64,000 nucleotides of DNA from Akkermansia muciniphila (GCA_945882215.1 CAMCWM010000001.1:1-64000); one strand, 5' to 3'; positions 16,458-25,990 are shown, numbered from the stretch's first letter. Numbers and translations are program-made. Notes: generated by a model from the sequence alone, not told the origin.

Positions 16458-17010
16458 TGAACCGGTCAAACTCGTGCTCGGTCTGGTCACCGGCATCCTC
16501 TTCGGCGTCCTGCTGCAAAAAGGCCAGGTGGCGAAGTTCCAAGTTCTTATGGGTCAGTTTCTGCTCAAGGATTTCACCGTGGTGAAGATCATGGCGATGG
16601 CCATCGCGGTGGGCACTGTCGGCGTGCATGCACTGGTGTCGATGGGCTTGGCGGAGTTTCACATTCAGACCGCTTCGCTGGCGCGTGTAATCGTCGGTGG
16701 AGTGTTGTTTGGCACTGGCCTCTCCATCTTCGGGCTTTGTCCCGGCACTAGCGTCGCTGCCTGCGGCGAAGGTCGGCGCGATGCGATGATCGGCGTGCTA
16801 GGGATGTTCGTCGGCGCTGGCGTCTATGTGGCCGCATTTGAGGCGTTGCAGCCGATGATCAAAGCAATGGCGGACTATGGGAAAGTGACTCTGCCACAAC
16901 TCACCAGCACCTCGCCGTGGCTGTGGGTGGGCGCACTGGTGGCTCTTATCGCCATCGCTCTCGCGATCGTCGAGCGACTTCATCCCAAACGACTAAACAC
17001 CAAACTTTAA
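16450..17010 (+). CDS. YeeE/YedE family sulfur transporter, second half, pair 1
   Basis: 186 aa, about five membrane segments. Contains LFGVLLQKGQVAKFQVLMGQFLLKDFTVVK and the conserved Cys in FGLCPGTSVAACGEG. Coupled by overlap to the first half. Followed after 16 nt by the CstB-like enzyme, suggesting that imported sulfane sulfur is handed to it. Confidence 0.85.
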   Translation: MFDEPVKLVLGLVTGILFGVLLQKGQVAKFQVLMGQFLLKDFTVVKIMAMAIAVGTVGVHALVSMGLAEFHIQTASLARVIVGGVLFGTGLSIFGLCPGTSVAACGEGRRDAMIGVLGMFVGAGVYVAAFEALQPMIKAMADYGKVTLPQLTSTSPWLWVGALVALIAIALAIVERLHPKRLNTKL

Positions 17011-17026
17011 AAGATCCCCAAAAATC

Positions 17027-18433
17027 ATGGCACTCATCTTTGAACGCATTCAAACCGAAGGCATCGCGGAGCTTTCTTATCTCCTCGGTGATGACAGCGA
17101 CGGCGTTGCAGCCGTCTTTGATCCGACTCCTGACGTGGACAAATACGTCACGCTGGCACGCGAGAAGAAGGTTTCCATCACGCACATATTCGAGACACAC
17201 ATTCACGCGGACCTGGTGAGCGGCTCGCTAGAGTTGTGCGCGCGGGTCGGATCGGCAAAGGTGTATTGCAGTCATGAAGGCGACGCCCGTTATGGCTTCG
17301 ATCACGAAAAGCTAAAGGCCGGTGACAAGTTTACATTCGGGAAGACGATCATCACGGTGCGCCACACGCCAGGACACACGCCTGAGCATGTGAGCTACGA
17401 GATCGCGGAAAAGGATCATCCTGACACGCCGTGGGGCGTGCTGACTGGCGACTCACTTTTTGTAAACTCCGCGGGCCGGCCCGATCTGCTCGGCTCAAGT
17501 GAAACTGAGGAACTCACGAAGAAGCTGTTTGAAACACTGCGCGGGTATTATCTCGCGCTGCCGGACAGCGTCGTGATTCATCCCGCGCATGCCCATGGTT
17601 CGCCATGCGGCGCGGACATCGGCGACCGTCTTGAGAGCACCATCGGCTATGAGCGGAAGTTCAATTCCTACCTCCAGTTCACCGACTTCGAGAAGTTCAA
17701 GGAACATACCCTGAGCAGCGCGCCGCCGGTGCCGAAGTATTACCCGCTGATGAAGAAGCTGAACGCCAAAGGGCCGGAGGTACTCGGCAATCTGCCGCAA
17801 GTTCCCGGCCTGCCAGCAAAGACTTTCAAAGAGGCCGTGGAGAAAAAGGCCGGGGTACTGGTGGATACGCGGCAGATGCTGGCATTCGGCGGCGGTCACA
17901 TCAAAGATGCGCTGAGCATCGGTGCCACACCCATGCTTTCGATCTGGGCGGGCTGGCTGCTCGATCCGGATAAGCCGATCCTGCTCGTGCTCGATAGCGA
18001 TAAAAAAGTGGACGAGGTGGTGAAGTTCTTTCTCCGCACCGGCTTCACAAAGTTCGCAGGTTATCTCGTCGGCGGAATGACGGCCTGGGACAATGCAGGG
18101 CTGCCGCTGGATGAGGTCGGGCAGAAGACCGTGCATGAAGTCAAGGACGCCGGCCCGGGCTTGCAGATCGTGGACGTGCGCTCGCCTGGCGAATGGCAAA
18201 AAGGGCATGTGCCCGGAGCCGTTCACATGTTCCTGCCGGAACTGCGCGAGAAGGCCGCCGCGCTGAATTCAAAAAAGCCCGTCGCTGTGTATTGCGAAAG
18301 CGGTTATCGCGCGAGCATCGGCACGAGCATTCTGAAACAAGAAGGCTTCCTGCAGGTGAGCAACGTGCCAGGAAGCTGGCAGGCGTGGAAAAAGGCGAAG
18401 CTGCCCATCGCAGGCGGAGGTGATGACGCATGA
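17027..18433 (+). CDS. CstB-like persulfide dioxygenase with two rhodanese domains
   Basis: 468 aa. Residues 1-250: ETHE1-type metallo-beta-lactamase dioxygenase with iron ligands in THIHADLVSG, HTPGHTPEHVSY and the Asp of TGDSLFVNSAGRPDLLG. Residues about 265-360: rhodanese-like domain whose active-site loop lacks Cys (LLVLDSDKKVDEV), a pseudo-rhodanese. Residues about 370-465: active rhodanese with Cys in VYCESGYRAS. This is the three-part plan of staphylococcal CstB, which oxidises persulfides and produces thiosulfate. It is flanked on both sides by YeeE/YedE pairs and its TGA overlaps the next ATG. Confidence 0.88.
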   Translation: MALIFERIQTEGIAELSYLLGDDSDGVAAVFDPTPDVDKYVTLAREKKVSITHIFETHIHADLVSGSLELCARVGSAKVYCSHEGDARYGFDHEKLKAGDKFTFGKTIITVRHTPGHTPEHVSYEIAEKDHPDTPWGVLTGDSLFVNSAGRPDLLGSSETEELTKKLFETLRGYYLALPDSVVIHPAHAHGSPCGADIGDRLESTIGYERKFNSYLQFTDFEKFKEHTLSSAPPVPKYYPLMKKLNAKGPEVLGNLPQVPGLPAKTFKEAVEKKAGVLVDTRQMLAFGGGHIKDALSIGATPMLSIWAGWLLDPDKPILLVLDSDKKVDEVVKFFLRTGFTKFAGYLVGGMTAWDNAGLPLDEVGQKTVHEVKDAGPGLQIVDVRSPGEWQKGHVPGAVHMFLPELREKAAALNSKKPVAVYCESGYRASIGTSILKQEGFLQVSNVPGSWQAWKKAKLPIAGGGDDA

Positions 18434-19020
18434 AGCGGCGTCTCTCAGTGATGGTGCTGTTGTTGCTGCCGTCGTTGACAAGCGCGGCGGATTTTGGCGT
18501 GGACGCCACTCACTACGACGGCCCGGCGTGGTCGCCTTACATCGTCGGTGCGGGGATCGGTGTGCTGTCGTGGCTAACATTCTATTTTTCCGACAAGCCC
18601 ATCGGTGCCTCGTCCTTTTACGCGACCGTCGCCGGGTTCATCGGCAGGCTCGTCGCGCGCCGACACACAGAATCGCTTTCGTATTTCCAAAGCAATCCGC
18701 CCAGCGTGAATTGGGGTTTCGTGTTCGTCATCTGCACCATCCTGGGCGGTTTCATCGCTGCGTGGACGGGCGATGAGATTCGCAATGAATGGCTGCACCC
18801 GATGTGGGTGGATCGCTTCGGCGACAGCATCGCGTTGCGGGGGATCGTCGGCTTCATCGGCGGTGTGCTGATGGCCTTTGGCTCGCGGCTTGCGGGTGGT
18901 TGCACCAGTGGTCACGGCATCAGCGGCACACTCCAGCTGAATTCTGGCTCCTGGCTCACAGTTATCTTCATGTTCATCGGTGGCATTGCCACCGCCATGC
19001 TCCTCTACACCGCGTTATGA
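18430..19020 (+). CDS. YeeE/YedE family sulfur transporter, first half, pair 2
   Basis: 196 aa. An extra N-terminal signal-like helix (MKRRLSVMVLLLLPSLTSA) precedes the family domain; AGGCTSGHGISG carries the conserved Cys. Paralogue of the gene at 15915 but clearly diverged, so the two pairs are an old duplication or independent acquisitions with different substrates. It overlaps the CstB-like gene by 4 nt (ATGA). Confidence 0.85.
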   Translation: MKRRLSVMVLLLLPSLTSAADFGVDATHYDGPAWSPYIVGAGIGVLSWLTFYFSDKPIGASSFYATVAGFIGRLVARRHTESLSYFQSNPPSVNWGFVFVICTILGGFIAAWTGDEIRNEWLHPMWVDRFGDSIALRGIVGFIGGVLMAFGSRLAGGCTSGHGISGTLQLNSGSWLTVIFMFIGGIATAMLLYTAL

Positions 19021-19607
19021 TCGATCCTGGCAAAGCAGTCAAAGAAACCAGTGCGCCACCTCCAACGGTGCCTGCTGGCAAGAAACTCGTGGCCGCGATC
19101 ATCTTCGGCACCGCCTTTGGCTTCCTTTTGCAAAAAGGCGGTGTCGGCAAATACAACGTCCTCATCGGCCAGCTCCTGCTCCAGGACTTCACCGTCGCCA
19201 AGGTCATGATGACCGCCATCGTCGTGGGAATGATCGGTGTTTTCACGCTGCATCATTTCGCAAAGGTCAATCTGGACATTCATCCGACCAGGATCGGCGC
19301 GCAGATCATCGGCGGCATGCTGTTTGGCGTCGGTTTCGCGCTCATCGCTTACTGTCCAGGCACCGGCGCGGCTGCTCTCGGACAGGGAAGCTGGGACGTG
19401 CTCTTTGGCATGGCCGGCCTAGTTGCCGGATCTTATTTGTTTGCCGAGATGTCCGGCTGGCTGAAGCGCACCGTCGAGACGTGGGGCGACAAAGGCAAGG
19501 TCATGCTCCCAGACCTCCTGCACATCCCGCGCGGCGTTTTCGTCCCCGCCTTCGCCCTGCTGCTGATAGCCGCGCTCTTCGCGATCGAGCGCTTTAGCAC
19601 ACGCTGA
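19017..19607 (+). CDS. YeeE/YedE family sulfur transporter, second half, pair 2
   Basis: 196 aa. After a short cytoplasmic N-terminus come FGFLLQKGGVGKYNVLIGQLLLQDFTVAK and the Cys motif LIAYCPGTGAAALGQG. Overlaps the first half by 4 nt. Together with it likely forms one inner-membrane sulfur-compound channel. Confidence 0.85.
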   Translation: MIDPGKAVKETSAPPPTVPAGKKLVAAIIFGTAFGFLLQKGGVGKYNVLIGQLLLQDFTVAKVMMTAIVVGMIGVFTLHHFAKVNLDIHPTRIGAQIIGGMLFGVGFALIAYCPGTGAAALGQGSWDVLFGMAGLVAGSYLFAEMSGWLKRTVETWGDKGKVMLPDLLHIPRGVFVPAFALLLIAALFAIERFSTR

Positions 19608-19625
19608 CTTCTCACACTGATTCTT

Positions 19626-20081
19626 ATGAAAACACTGCTCAAAACCATCGCATTCGCCGCGCTTACCGCGCTCCCGCTCACTGCCATGACTGCCGAACCC
19701 GAAAAGTCGTCCGCCGACAAAGCTCACAAGGTCGTCTTTGAAGTCTCCATCGACGGCGCGGAGAAATGGCAGGGCGCGTTGCGCAACATCGAAAACACCC
19801 GCAAGGAACTCGGCAAGGAAACGATCATCGAAGTCGTAACGCACGGCAAAGGCGTCGGAATGCTGCTCGTGAAGACCTCCGTCGAGAACGCCGAGCTGAA
19901 AGCGAAGCTCGAACAGCTCCACGCCGACGGCGTCGTTTTCGCCGCGTGCCAGAACACCATGAAGCGCGAGAAGCTGGAGAAGAAGGATCTCGTCGAGCTG
20001 TCCACGACAGTCCCTTCTGGCGTCAGTGAAGTCGTTCGCAAACAGGCCGCTGGCTACGCCTACATCAAGAGCGGCGGCTGA
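19626..20081 (+). CDS. exported DsrE-family sulfur-relay protein
   Basis: 151 aa. Signal peptide at 1-23 (LPLTAMTAEP), then a DsrE/DsrF-like alpha/beta domain (VVFEVSIDGAEKWQGALRNIENTRKELG; IEVVTHGKGVGMLL) with a conserved Cys in VVFAACQNTMKRE. DsrE proteins carry persulfide sulfur. The periplasmic form suggests it delivers or receives sulfur outside the inner membrane for the YeeE/YedE channels. Lies 18 nt after pair 2. Confidence 0.8.
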   Translation: MKTLLKTIAFAALTALPLTAMTAEPEKSSADKAHKVVFEVSIDGAEKWQGALRNIENTRKELGKETIIEVVTHGKGVGMLLVKTSVENAELKAKLEQLHADGVVFAACQNTMKREKLEKKDLVELSTTVPSGVSEVVRKQAAGYAYIKSGG

Positions 20082-20135
20082 TCCCGGAGTCCCCAGAGCG
20101 TTGGCCCTTCACAATAATCAAACACACCAAACGAT

Positions 20136-20828
20136 ATGAATGTTCTCATGATATTAACCTCCCACGACAAGCTGGGTGACACAGGCAAGAAGACCGGCTT
20201 TTGGCTGGAAGAATTTGCAGCTCCTTATTACGTCCTGCTTGATGCCGGAGCGAAAATCACGCTGGCATCTCCTGCGGGCGGGCAACCGCCGCTCGATCCG
20301 CAAAGCGACCTTCCTGATGCGCAAACCGCGGCGATGCAGCGTTTCAAAAAGGACGATGCTGCACAAAGGGAACTCGCTAACACGACCCAATTGGCCGAGA
20401 TAGATGCCGACGGGTTTGATGCGGTCTTTTACCCGGGTGGGCATGGCCCGCTTTGGGACTTGGCGGAAAACGCAGACAGCCAGCGCATCATCGAAACGTT
20501 CATCGCGGAGGATCGTCCGCTCGCTGCGGTGTGCCACGCTCCGGCGATCTTCAAGCACACAAAAGGGGGCGACGAAAAATCGTTGGTCTCGGGTCGCCGC
20601 GTGACGGGCTTTACGAACTCTGAGGAAGAGGGGGTTGGTCTCACCGAAATTGTTCCGTTTCTTATTGAAGACATGCTCAAAGCAAATGGGGGTCTCTATG
20701 AAAAAGGCCCGGATTGGGGTTCAAACGTCGTCGTCGATGGCAAGCTCGTTACGGGTCAAAACCCCGCATCCTCCGAAGCTGCCGCCAAGGAGCTGCTCAA
20801 GCTTCTCTTGGCAAAGCACAACTCATAG
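20136..20828 (+). CDS. DJ-1/PfpI family (Hsp31-like) protein
   Basis: 230 aa. The nucleophile elbow Cys is in AAVCHAPAIF and an acidic partner in FYPGGHGPLWDL. The GFWLEEFAAPYYVLLDAGAKITLASPAGG start is typical of Hsp31/YajL-like chaperone and glyoxalase III proteins. The likely role is methylglyoxal or protein-glycation and oxidative-stress defence. It ends the first half of the sulfur block. Confidence 0.87.
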   Translation: MNVLMILTSHDKLGDTGKKTGFWLEEFAAPYYVLLDAGAKITLASPAGGQPPLDPQSDLPDAQTAAMQRFKKDDAAQRELANTTQLAEIDADGFDAVFYPGGHGPLWDLAENADSQRIIETFIAEDRPLAAVCHAPAIFKHTKGGDEKSLVSGRRVTGFTNSEEEGVGLTEIVPFLIEDMLKANGGLYEKGPDWGSNVVVDGKLVTGQNPASSEAAAKELLKLLLAKHNS

Positions 20829-20911
20829 CCAGCCAGCTACGAGCTGACCTACTCGAATGGCGCTTACTAGCTGAAAACCGAAAGGAATCTTCAGGTGCTG
20901 AAACCACTCCA

Positions 20912-22666
20912 GTGAAATGGTTCCAATCCATCCCCTCGTGGCTGAAGCGTTTGATCCCGGCGCTGGACTGGATATGTCATTATGACCGCAAGCATCTGCC
21001 CGGCGATGGACTCGCGGGGGTGATCGTGGCGACGCTGGTCATCCCCCAGGCCATGGCGTTTGCGCTGCTCGCCGGGCTGCCGCCGCAGGTCGGCGTTTAT
21101 GCCAGCCTGTTGCCACTCGCAGTTTATGCGTTGCTCGGCACCAGTCGGTTTCTGTCGGTCGGCCCATCAGCGCTGATATCGCTGCTCATCCTGACGCAGG
21201 TCGGCGCATTGGCGGAGCCCGGTTCACCGCGCTATCTCGCATTCGCCATGGCCACCGCGCTCATCGCGGGTGTCATGCAGATCGCAATGGGGGCCGCGCG
21301 GCTGGGGGTGCTCACGAACTTTCTCAGCCACCCGGTGCTCTCCGGCTTTACCAGTGCCGCGGCGTGTCACATCGCGTTGAGCCAGATGAAACATCTGCTC
21401 GGCGTGCCGCTTCCGAGGGCCGACCATGTGCACGAGTTGCTGGCGGAACTGGCGCGGGCGGTGCCGCAAACCCGCTGGCCCACGCTCGCGATCAGCATCG
21501 CGAGCGTTTTGCTGCTGCTCGCATTTCAATACCTGCTGCCGCGGGTGCTTGCGCGATGGAAAACGTTCCCGGCTGCCCTCGCTCAATCGCTGTCGAAGAG
21601 CGGGCCGGTTGTCGTGGTGATCGCCGGCACGGCCATCGTCGCCGCTCTCCAACTCGGGACGAGCCACGGGGTCAGCATCATCGGGGAGATACCAGGCGGA
21701 TTACCGGGGTTCGCGCTGCCCGCGCTCGCCGCTTCCGAGTTCCTGCCGCTGATTCCGCTCGCCCTCACGGTCAGCTTCGTCGGTTATGTCGAGACCATTT
21801 CCATCGCGAAGTCGCTCGCGGCCAAACGACGCCAGAAAGTGGATGCCAACCAGGAGTTCATCGCGCTGGGGGCGGCGAACCTTGCCGCCGGTGTCACCGG
21901 CGGTTACCCGGTCGATGGCTCGTTCGCCCGCTCGATGGTCAACTTCACCGCCGGCGCACACACCGGCCTCGCTTCTCTCATCACCATGATCCTTGTGGGC
22001 GTGGCCGCATTGTTTCTGATGCCGCTCTTCCACCATTTGCCCCAGGCAGCGCTGGCCGCCATCATCATCATCGCGGTCATCGGCTTGGTCGACGTCCGGA
22101 TGCCGCTTCGACTCTGGCGCTACAACAAGGCGGACGCCGCCGCGTTGCTCCTCACATTCAACGCGGTGCTCGCCGTCGGGGTCACAAAAGGCATCCTCAT
22201 CGGCGTGGCCGCGACTGTCGCGCTCTACCTCTGGCGCACGAGTCGGCCGCACATGGCCGTCGTCGGACGCATCGCCAACACCGAGCACTTTCGCAACGTT
22301 CGCCGCCACGATGTGCAAACGCTCCCGCACGTTCTCCTGCTGCGCATTGACGAGAGTCTCTACTTCGCCAACGCGAAACACGTCGAGGACTTCGTCCTCT
22401 GCGCTACCGCCGACCGCCCGCATTTGCGGCATCTCGTGCTCATTTGCAGCGCGATCAATTTCATTGATGCCAGCGCGCTTGAGACGCTCACTGACCTCCG
22501 CGCCAGCTTACAAGACGCAGGCATCGAACTCTATCTCACCGAGGTGAAAGGCCCCGTGATGGACCGGCTGGCGCACACCGAGTTACTCGAACAGCTCGGT
22601 TCCGAACGCATCTTCCTCACGACTCAGGAGGCTTATGAGAAACTCGCGTCAGCAAGCCCTGCATGA
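20912..22666 (+). CDS. SulP family anion permease with STAS domain
   Basis: 584 aa from GTG 20912. About 10-12 membrane helices (residues 25-440) with SulP motifs (LVIPQAMAFALLAGLPPQVGVYASLLP; SVGPSALISLL; VDGSFARSMVNFTAGA), then a cytoplasmic STAS domain (about 465-575; LICSAINFIDASALETL). SulP proteins move sulfate, bicarbonate or other anions; the sulfur context favours sulfate. Translation upstream of GTG 20912 in the same frame overlaps the preceding gene and does not look like SulP, so the GTG start was chosen. A decayed fragment of a relative lies at 27660-27881. Confidence 0.88.
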   Translation: MKWFQSIPSWLKRLIPALDWICHYDRKHLPGDGLAGVIVATLVIPQAMAFALLAGLPPQVGVYASLLPLAVYALLGTSRFLSVGPSALISLLILTQVGALAEPGSPRYLAFAMATALIAGVMQIAMGAARLGVLTNFLSHPVLSGFTSAAACHIALSQMKHLLGVPLPRADHVHELLAELARAVPQTRWPTLAISIASVLLLLAFQYLLPRVLARWKTFPAALAQSLSKSGPVVVVIAGTAIVAALQLGTSHGVSIIGEIPGGLPGFALPALAASEFLPLIPLALTVSFVGYVETISIAKSLAAKRRQKVDANQEFIALGAANLAAGVTGGYPVDGSFARSMVNFTAGAHTGLASLITMILVGVAALFLMPLFHHLPQAALAAIIIIAVIGLVDVRMPLRLWRYNKADAAALLLTFNAVLAVGVTKGILIGVAATVALYLWRTSRPHMAVVGRIANTEHFRNVRRHDVQTLPHVLLLRIDESLYFANAKHVEDFVLCATADRPHLRHLVLICSAINFIDASALETLTDLRASLQDAGIELYLTEVKGPVMDRLAHTELLEQLGSERIFLTTQEAYEKLASASPA

Positions 22667-22681
22667 TGCAACCCCAAGAAA

Positions 22682-23626
22682 ATGAACCCAGATCTGCAGC
22701 ATGTAAAACAATCGAACGGGTGGCGAACTCTCAAGCTGGCCCGCGCTCGTTGGGCGGAAGTGGATGGCGACCAGCGCGCCGCAGCTTTCGGTTATTACCT
22801 GCTGCTGTCACTCCTGCCTTTGATATTGATGCTGGTGAGTGTCGGGTCGCTGTTCGTCGAGCGCGAGGTGGCGACGCGCGAGATTGTCCAGTGGGTCAAT
22901 CATTACATTCCGTTGACGAGCGAACAGAAACACGACGCCGAGACAAACATTCGCGGCGTGCTGGAGTCGCGTGGCGGACTCAACCGCGCAGCGTTTCCCC
23001 TGTTGGCATGGGGCGCGTTGAAATTCCTGCGCACACTGATTCGGACCACGAACCGCATCTGGCATTCGCCGACTTACAACTGGTGGCGACTGCCATTGAG
23101 AAGCCTCGGCTTGCTCGGCATCACGGCCAGCGCTGCGTTGTTCGGAGTTCTCGTGCCCGGCGCTGCGCGGTTGGTGCAACGGTGGCTCATCCACTATCTC
23201 GACATTCCCTCGTGGGTATTGGACGTGGTTCTGGGTTTCATTCCGTGGCTGGTGCTGTTCTACGGGATCATCATGATTTACAAGCTGGCCCCCAGCCGGC
23301 CCACCAAGTTTGCCGAAGTCTGGCTCGCCGCGCTGGGCGCGACGGTCTTGATCTGGACGGGCGGACTGCTGTTCCTGCTTCAAGCGGCGCACCTGGGGCG
23401 CTTCAACGCGCTTTACGGTACCCTCGGCAGCATCGTGGCGTTCCTGCTGTGGCTTTACCTCTCAAGCTGCGTGGGTGTCTTCGGCACCTGCTTTTGCGCG
23501 GCGCAGGCGGAAGTCCAGAAGAACGACGCCAGCGATCATCCGAGTGATGAGCGCAAAGAAATCGCTGAAATGAAAGCCCTCATTGCAGATCTCGAAGCCC
23601 AGAAATATCCCACCTCACTAAAATGA
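22682..23626 (+). CDS. YihY/BrkB family membrane protein
   Basis: 314 aa with about six membrane helices; the family pattern AAAFGYYLLLSLLPLILMLVSVGSLF and LYGTLGSIVAFLLWLYLSSCVGVFGTCFCAAQAEVQ is clear. The molecular role of the family is unsettled. A second member is encoded at 33008. Its TGA overlaps the start of the multicopper oxidase (ATGA). Confidence 0.83.
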   Translation: MNPDLQHVKQSNGWRTLKLARARWAEVDGDQRAAAFGYYLLLSLLPLILMLVSVGSLFVEREVATREIVQWVNHYIPLTSEQKHDAETNIRGVLESRGGLNRAAFPLLAWGALKFLRTLIRTTNRIWHSPTYNWWRLPLRSLGLLGITASAALFGVLVPGAARLVQRWLIHYLDIPSWVLDVVLGFIPWLVLFYGIIMIYKLAPSRPTKFAEVWLAALGATVLIWTGGLLFLLQAAHLGRFNALYGTLGSIVAFLLWLYLSSCVGVFGTCFCAAQAEVQKNDASDHPSDERKEIAEMKALIADLEAQKYPTSLK

Positions 23627-25986
23627 AAAGTATCATCTTCACGTTATCTGTTCTGGCTAACTTTGCCTCCGCCAAAACCGTCGAATACAAGATCACCATC
23701 ACTGAGGAAAGGGTGAACATCACTGGCAGGACCGTCACGGGAATGACCATCAACGGCAGCATACCAGGCCCGACCCTGCGCTTCACCGAAGGGGACACCG
23801 CCGTGATGCATGTCACCAACGCGATGGACGTGCCCACTTCCGTCCATTGGCACGGCCTGCTGGTTCCGCCGGATATGGATGGTGTTCCGTTCATCTCCTA
23901 TACCCCCATCAAGCCGGGCAGCACTTTCACCTACCGTTTTCCGATCCGGCAGACGGGCACTTACTGGTATCATTCCCATTCAGGATTGCAGGAGCAGCGC
24001 GGAGTCTATGGCTCCATCGTGATCCTGCCAAAGCAGAGAAACCATGGTGAGGACAAGGATCATGTGGTCGTGCTTTCGGATTGGACGGATCAGAACCCGA
24101 AGGAAATCCTGCGCAATCTGCGTCGCGGCTCGGAATTTTTCGGTGTGCAAAAGAAAACCGCACAGAGCGTTCTGGGTGCCGCGAAAACCGGAAAGCTGAG
24201 CGAGTATTTCCAAAGGGAGGCGATGCGCATGCCCGCGATGGATCTCGCGGATGTCGCCTACGATTCGTTTCTCGTGAATGGAAAACTCGAGGAAACCCTG
24301 TCTGCGAAACCCGGCGAAACCGTCCGGCTACGGGTGATCGATGGCTCTGCCAGCACCTTTTTCCATCTCAGCTACGCGGGCGGTCCCCTGACCATCGTCG
24401 GGGCGGACGGGCAGCCGGTGGAGCCTGTGAAAATGATGAAGCCACTCCTCATCGGAGTGGCGGAAACTTACGATGTGCTCGTGACAGTCCCCGCGCACGG
24501 AGCCTGCGAATTCCGCGCGACCGCGCACGATGGCTCCGGCCACAGCTCGCTCTGGATCGGCTCCGGCGAGCGCAGGCCCGCAAGCGTTCTGCCCAAGCCC
24601 TTCCTCTATGACACGATGATGGGCTTCAACTGGAAGAACGCCTTCGCGCTCACTCCCGCAGGCACGATGGGGATGCCCGACCGCGATGTGGATGCCGGGA
24701 AATTCGACAAGCCTGGAATGAATATGGATATGGACATGGGAGGAATGTCGCCTGGCGGAAACATGAAAATGCCGAAGGCAATGAAAGGAATGGATCACTC
24801 CGGGATGGATATGTCCGGCATGGATCACAGTGCGATGAAGGAACCCGTCATGAATCATTCGAAAATGAAGATGGAGATGAAAGACATGTCTTCCATGCCG
24901 GAGATGGACAAGGACACGGGGGTGAAGCACAACCTGCCGAAGTGGTATGATTTTCTCCTCCGTGAAGATACCGCGCGCTCGCAGATGTTGGACACCGACT
25001 CCATGATGTCGAAGGAGCGCCCGTTTCCACCCTACAAAATGCTTCGGGCGGTGAAAAACACCTCCTTTCCGAAGAGCGCCTCGCGCCGGGATTTCCGGCT
25101 CACCCTTGATGGTGATATGAACCGCTACGTGTGGACGATCAACAACAAGCCGGTCAGCCCGGACACAGACATCCTCATCCGCGAAGGCGAAGTGATCCGT
25201 TTCATCATGATTAACCGCACCATGATGCATCACCCAATGCACCTGCACGGGCACTTTTTCCGCGTCATCAACGGCCAAGACGACCGCTCGCCGCTGAAGC
25301 ACACCGTCGATGTCGCGCCAATGACCACGGTCGTCATCGAATTCATGGCGGACGAGCCGGGCGACTGGTTTTTCCACTGTCACCTGCTTTACCACATGAT
25401 GAGCGGCATGGCCCGCGTGGTGGAATACCAAGGCTTCACCCCGGCTTCGGAGACTGCGAGAATTCGCGATGAAATCTATGCGAAATCAAATCCATGGTTC
25501 TTCTACGGCTATGCCGATCTCCTCAGCAATGAAACACAGGGCACACTCACCTTTTCCGATCCCCTGAATATCTTCGCGCTGAACTGGGAGGCGGGCTGGG
25601 CCCGCACGGCAGGCACCGCGTGGGAAGGCGATCTCACTTACGGCCGCTACTTCAACCGCTTCACCACTCTCTTCGCCGGGGTCTATGCGGAGGGTGTGAA
25701 TTCCACCAGCGAGGACGAGCGGGCGATCGCCGGCATCCGCTATCTTCTTCCTGGGAATTTCCAGTCCCAGGCATGGATCGACGATAGAGGCGAGGCCCGG
25801 TTCATGCTGGGTCGCGAACTCATGCTGACCCCACGGCTAGGAATTTTCGGGGAAGTCGAGTATGACACGATTGAGGCATGGTCTTACCAAGCGGGCATTT
25901 CTTATGCACTCACCCAGTACCTTTCCACCACCGCTCTGTGGGATTCCAAATTTGGGGTCGGAGTGGGACTCACTTTCAGATTCTAA
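23623..25986 (+). CDS. multicopper oxidase (CopA-like) fused to CopB-like outer-membrane barrel
   Basis: 787 aa. Signal peptide (1-17), three cupredoxin domains with copper ligands HWHG, HSHSG, HHPMHLHGHFF and HCHLLYHMMSGM, and a Met/His/Asp-rich insert (about 365-430, repeats such as MDHSGMDMSGMDHS) as in CopA/PcoA. After the last copper motif (about residue 605) the chain continues without a stop into about 175 residues that look like CopB/PcoB: short alternating beta strands (TFSDPLNIFALNWEAGW; DLTYGRYFNRFTTLFAGVYAEG; SYALTQYLSTTALWDSKFGVGVGLTFRF) ending in Phe as outer-membrane barrels do. CopA and CopB are normally separate adjacent genes. Likely role: periplasmic Cu(I) oxidation with outer-membrane anchoring. 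Confidence 0.85.
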   Translation: MKSIIFTLSVLANFASAKTVEYKITITEERVNITGRTVTGMTINGSIPGPTLRFTEGDTAVMHVTNAMDVPTSVHWHGLLVPPDMDGVPFISYTPIKPGSTFTYRFPIRQTGTYWYHSHSGLQEQRGVYGSIVILPKQRNHGEDKDHVVVLSDWTDQNPKEILRNLRRGSEFFGVQKKTAQSVLGAAKTGKLSEYFQREAMRMPAMDLADVAYDSFLVNGKLEETLSAKPGETVRLRVIDGSASTFFHLSYAGGPLTIVGADGQPVEPVKMMKPLLIGVAETYDVLVTVPAHGACEFRATAHDGSGHSSLWIGSGERRPASVLPKPFLYDTMMGFNWKNAFALTPAGTMGMPDRDVDAGKFDKPGMNMDMDMGGMSPGGNMKMPKAMKGMDHSGMDMSGMDHSAMKEPVMNHSKMKMEMKDMSSMPEMDKDTGVKHNLPKWYDFLLREDTARSQMLDTDSMMSKERPFPPYKMLRAVKNTSFPKSASRRDFRLTLDGDMNRYVWTINNKPVSPDTDILIREGEVIRFIMINRTMMHHPMHLHGHFFRVINGQDDRSPLKHTVDVAPMTTVVIEFMADEPGDWFFHCHLLYHMMSGMARVVEYQGFTPASETARIRDEIYAKSNPWFFYGYADLLSNETQGTLTFSDPLNIFALNWEAGWARTAGTAWEGDLTYGRYFNRFTTLFAGVYAEGVNSTSEDERAIAGIRYLLPGNFQSQAWIDDRGEARFMLGRELMLTPRLGIFGEVEYDTIEAWSYQAGISYALTQYLSTTALWDSKFGVGVGLTFRF

Positions 25987-25990
25987 CCTC

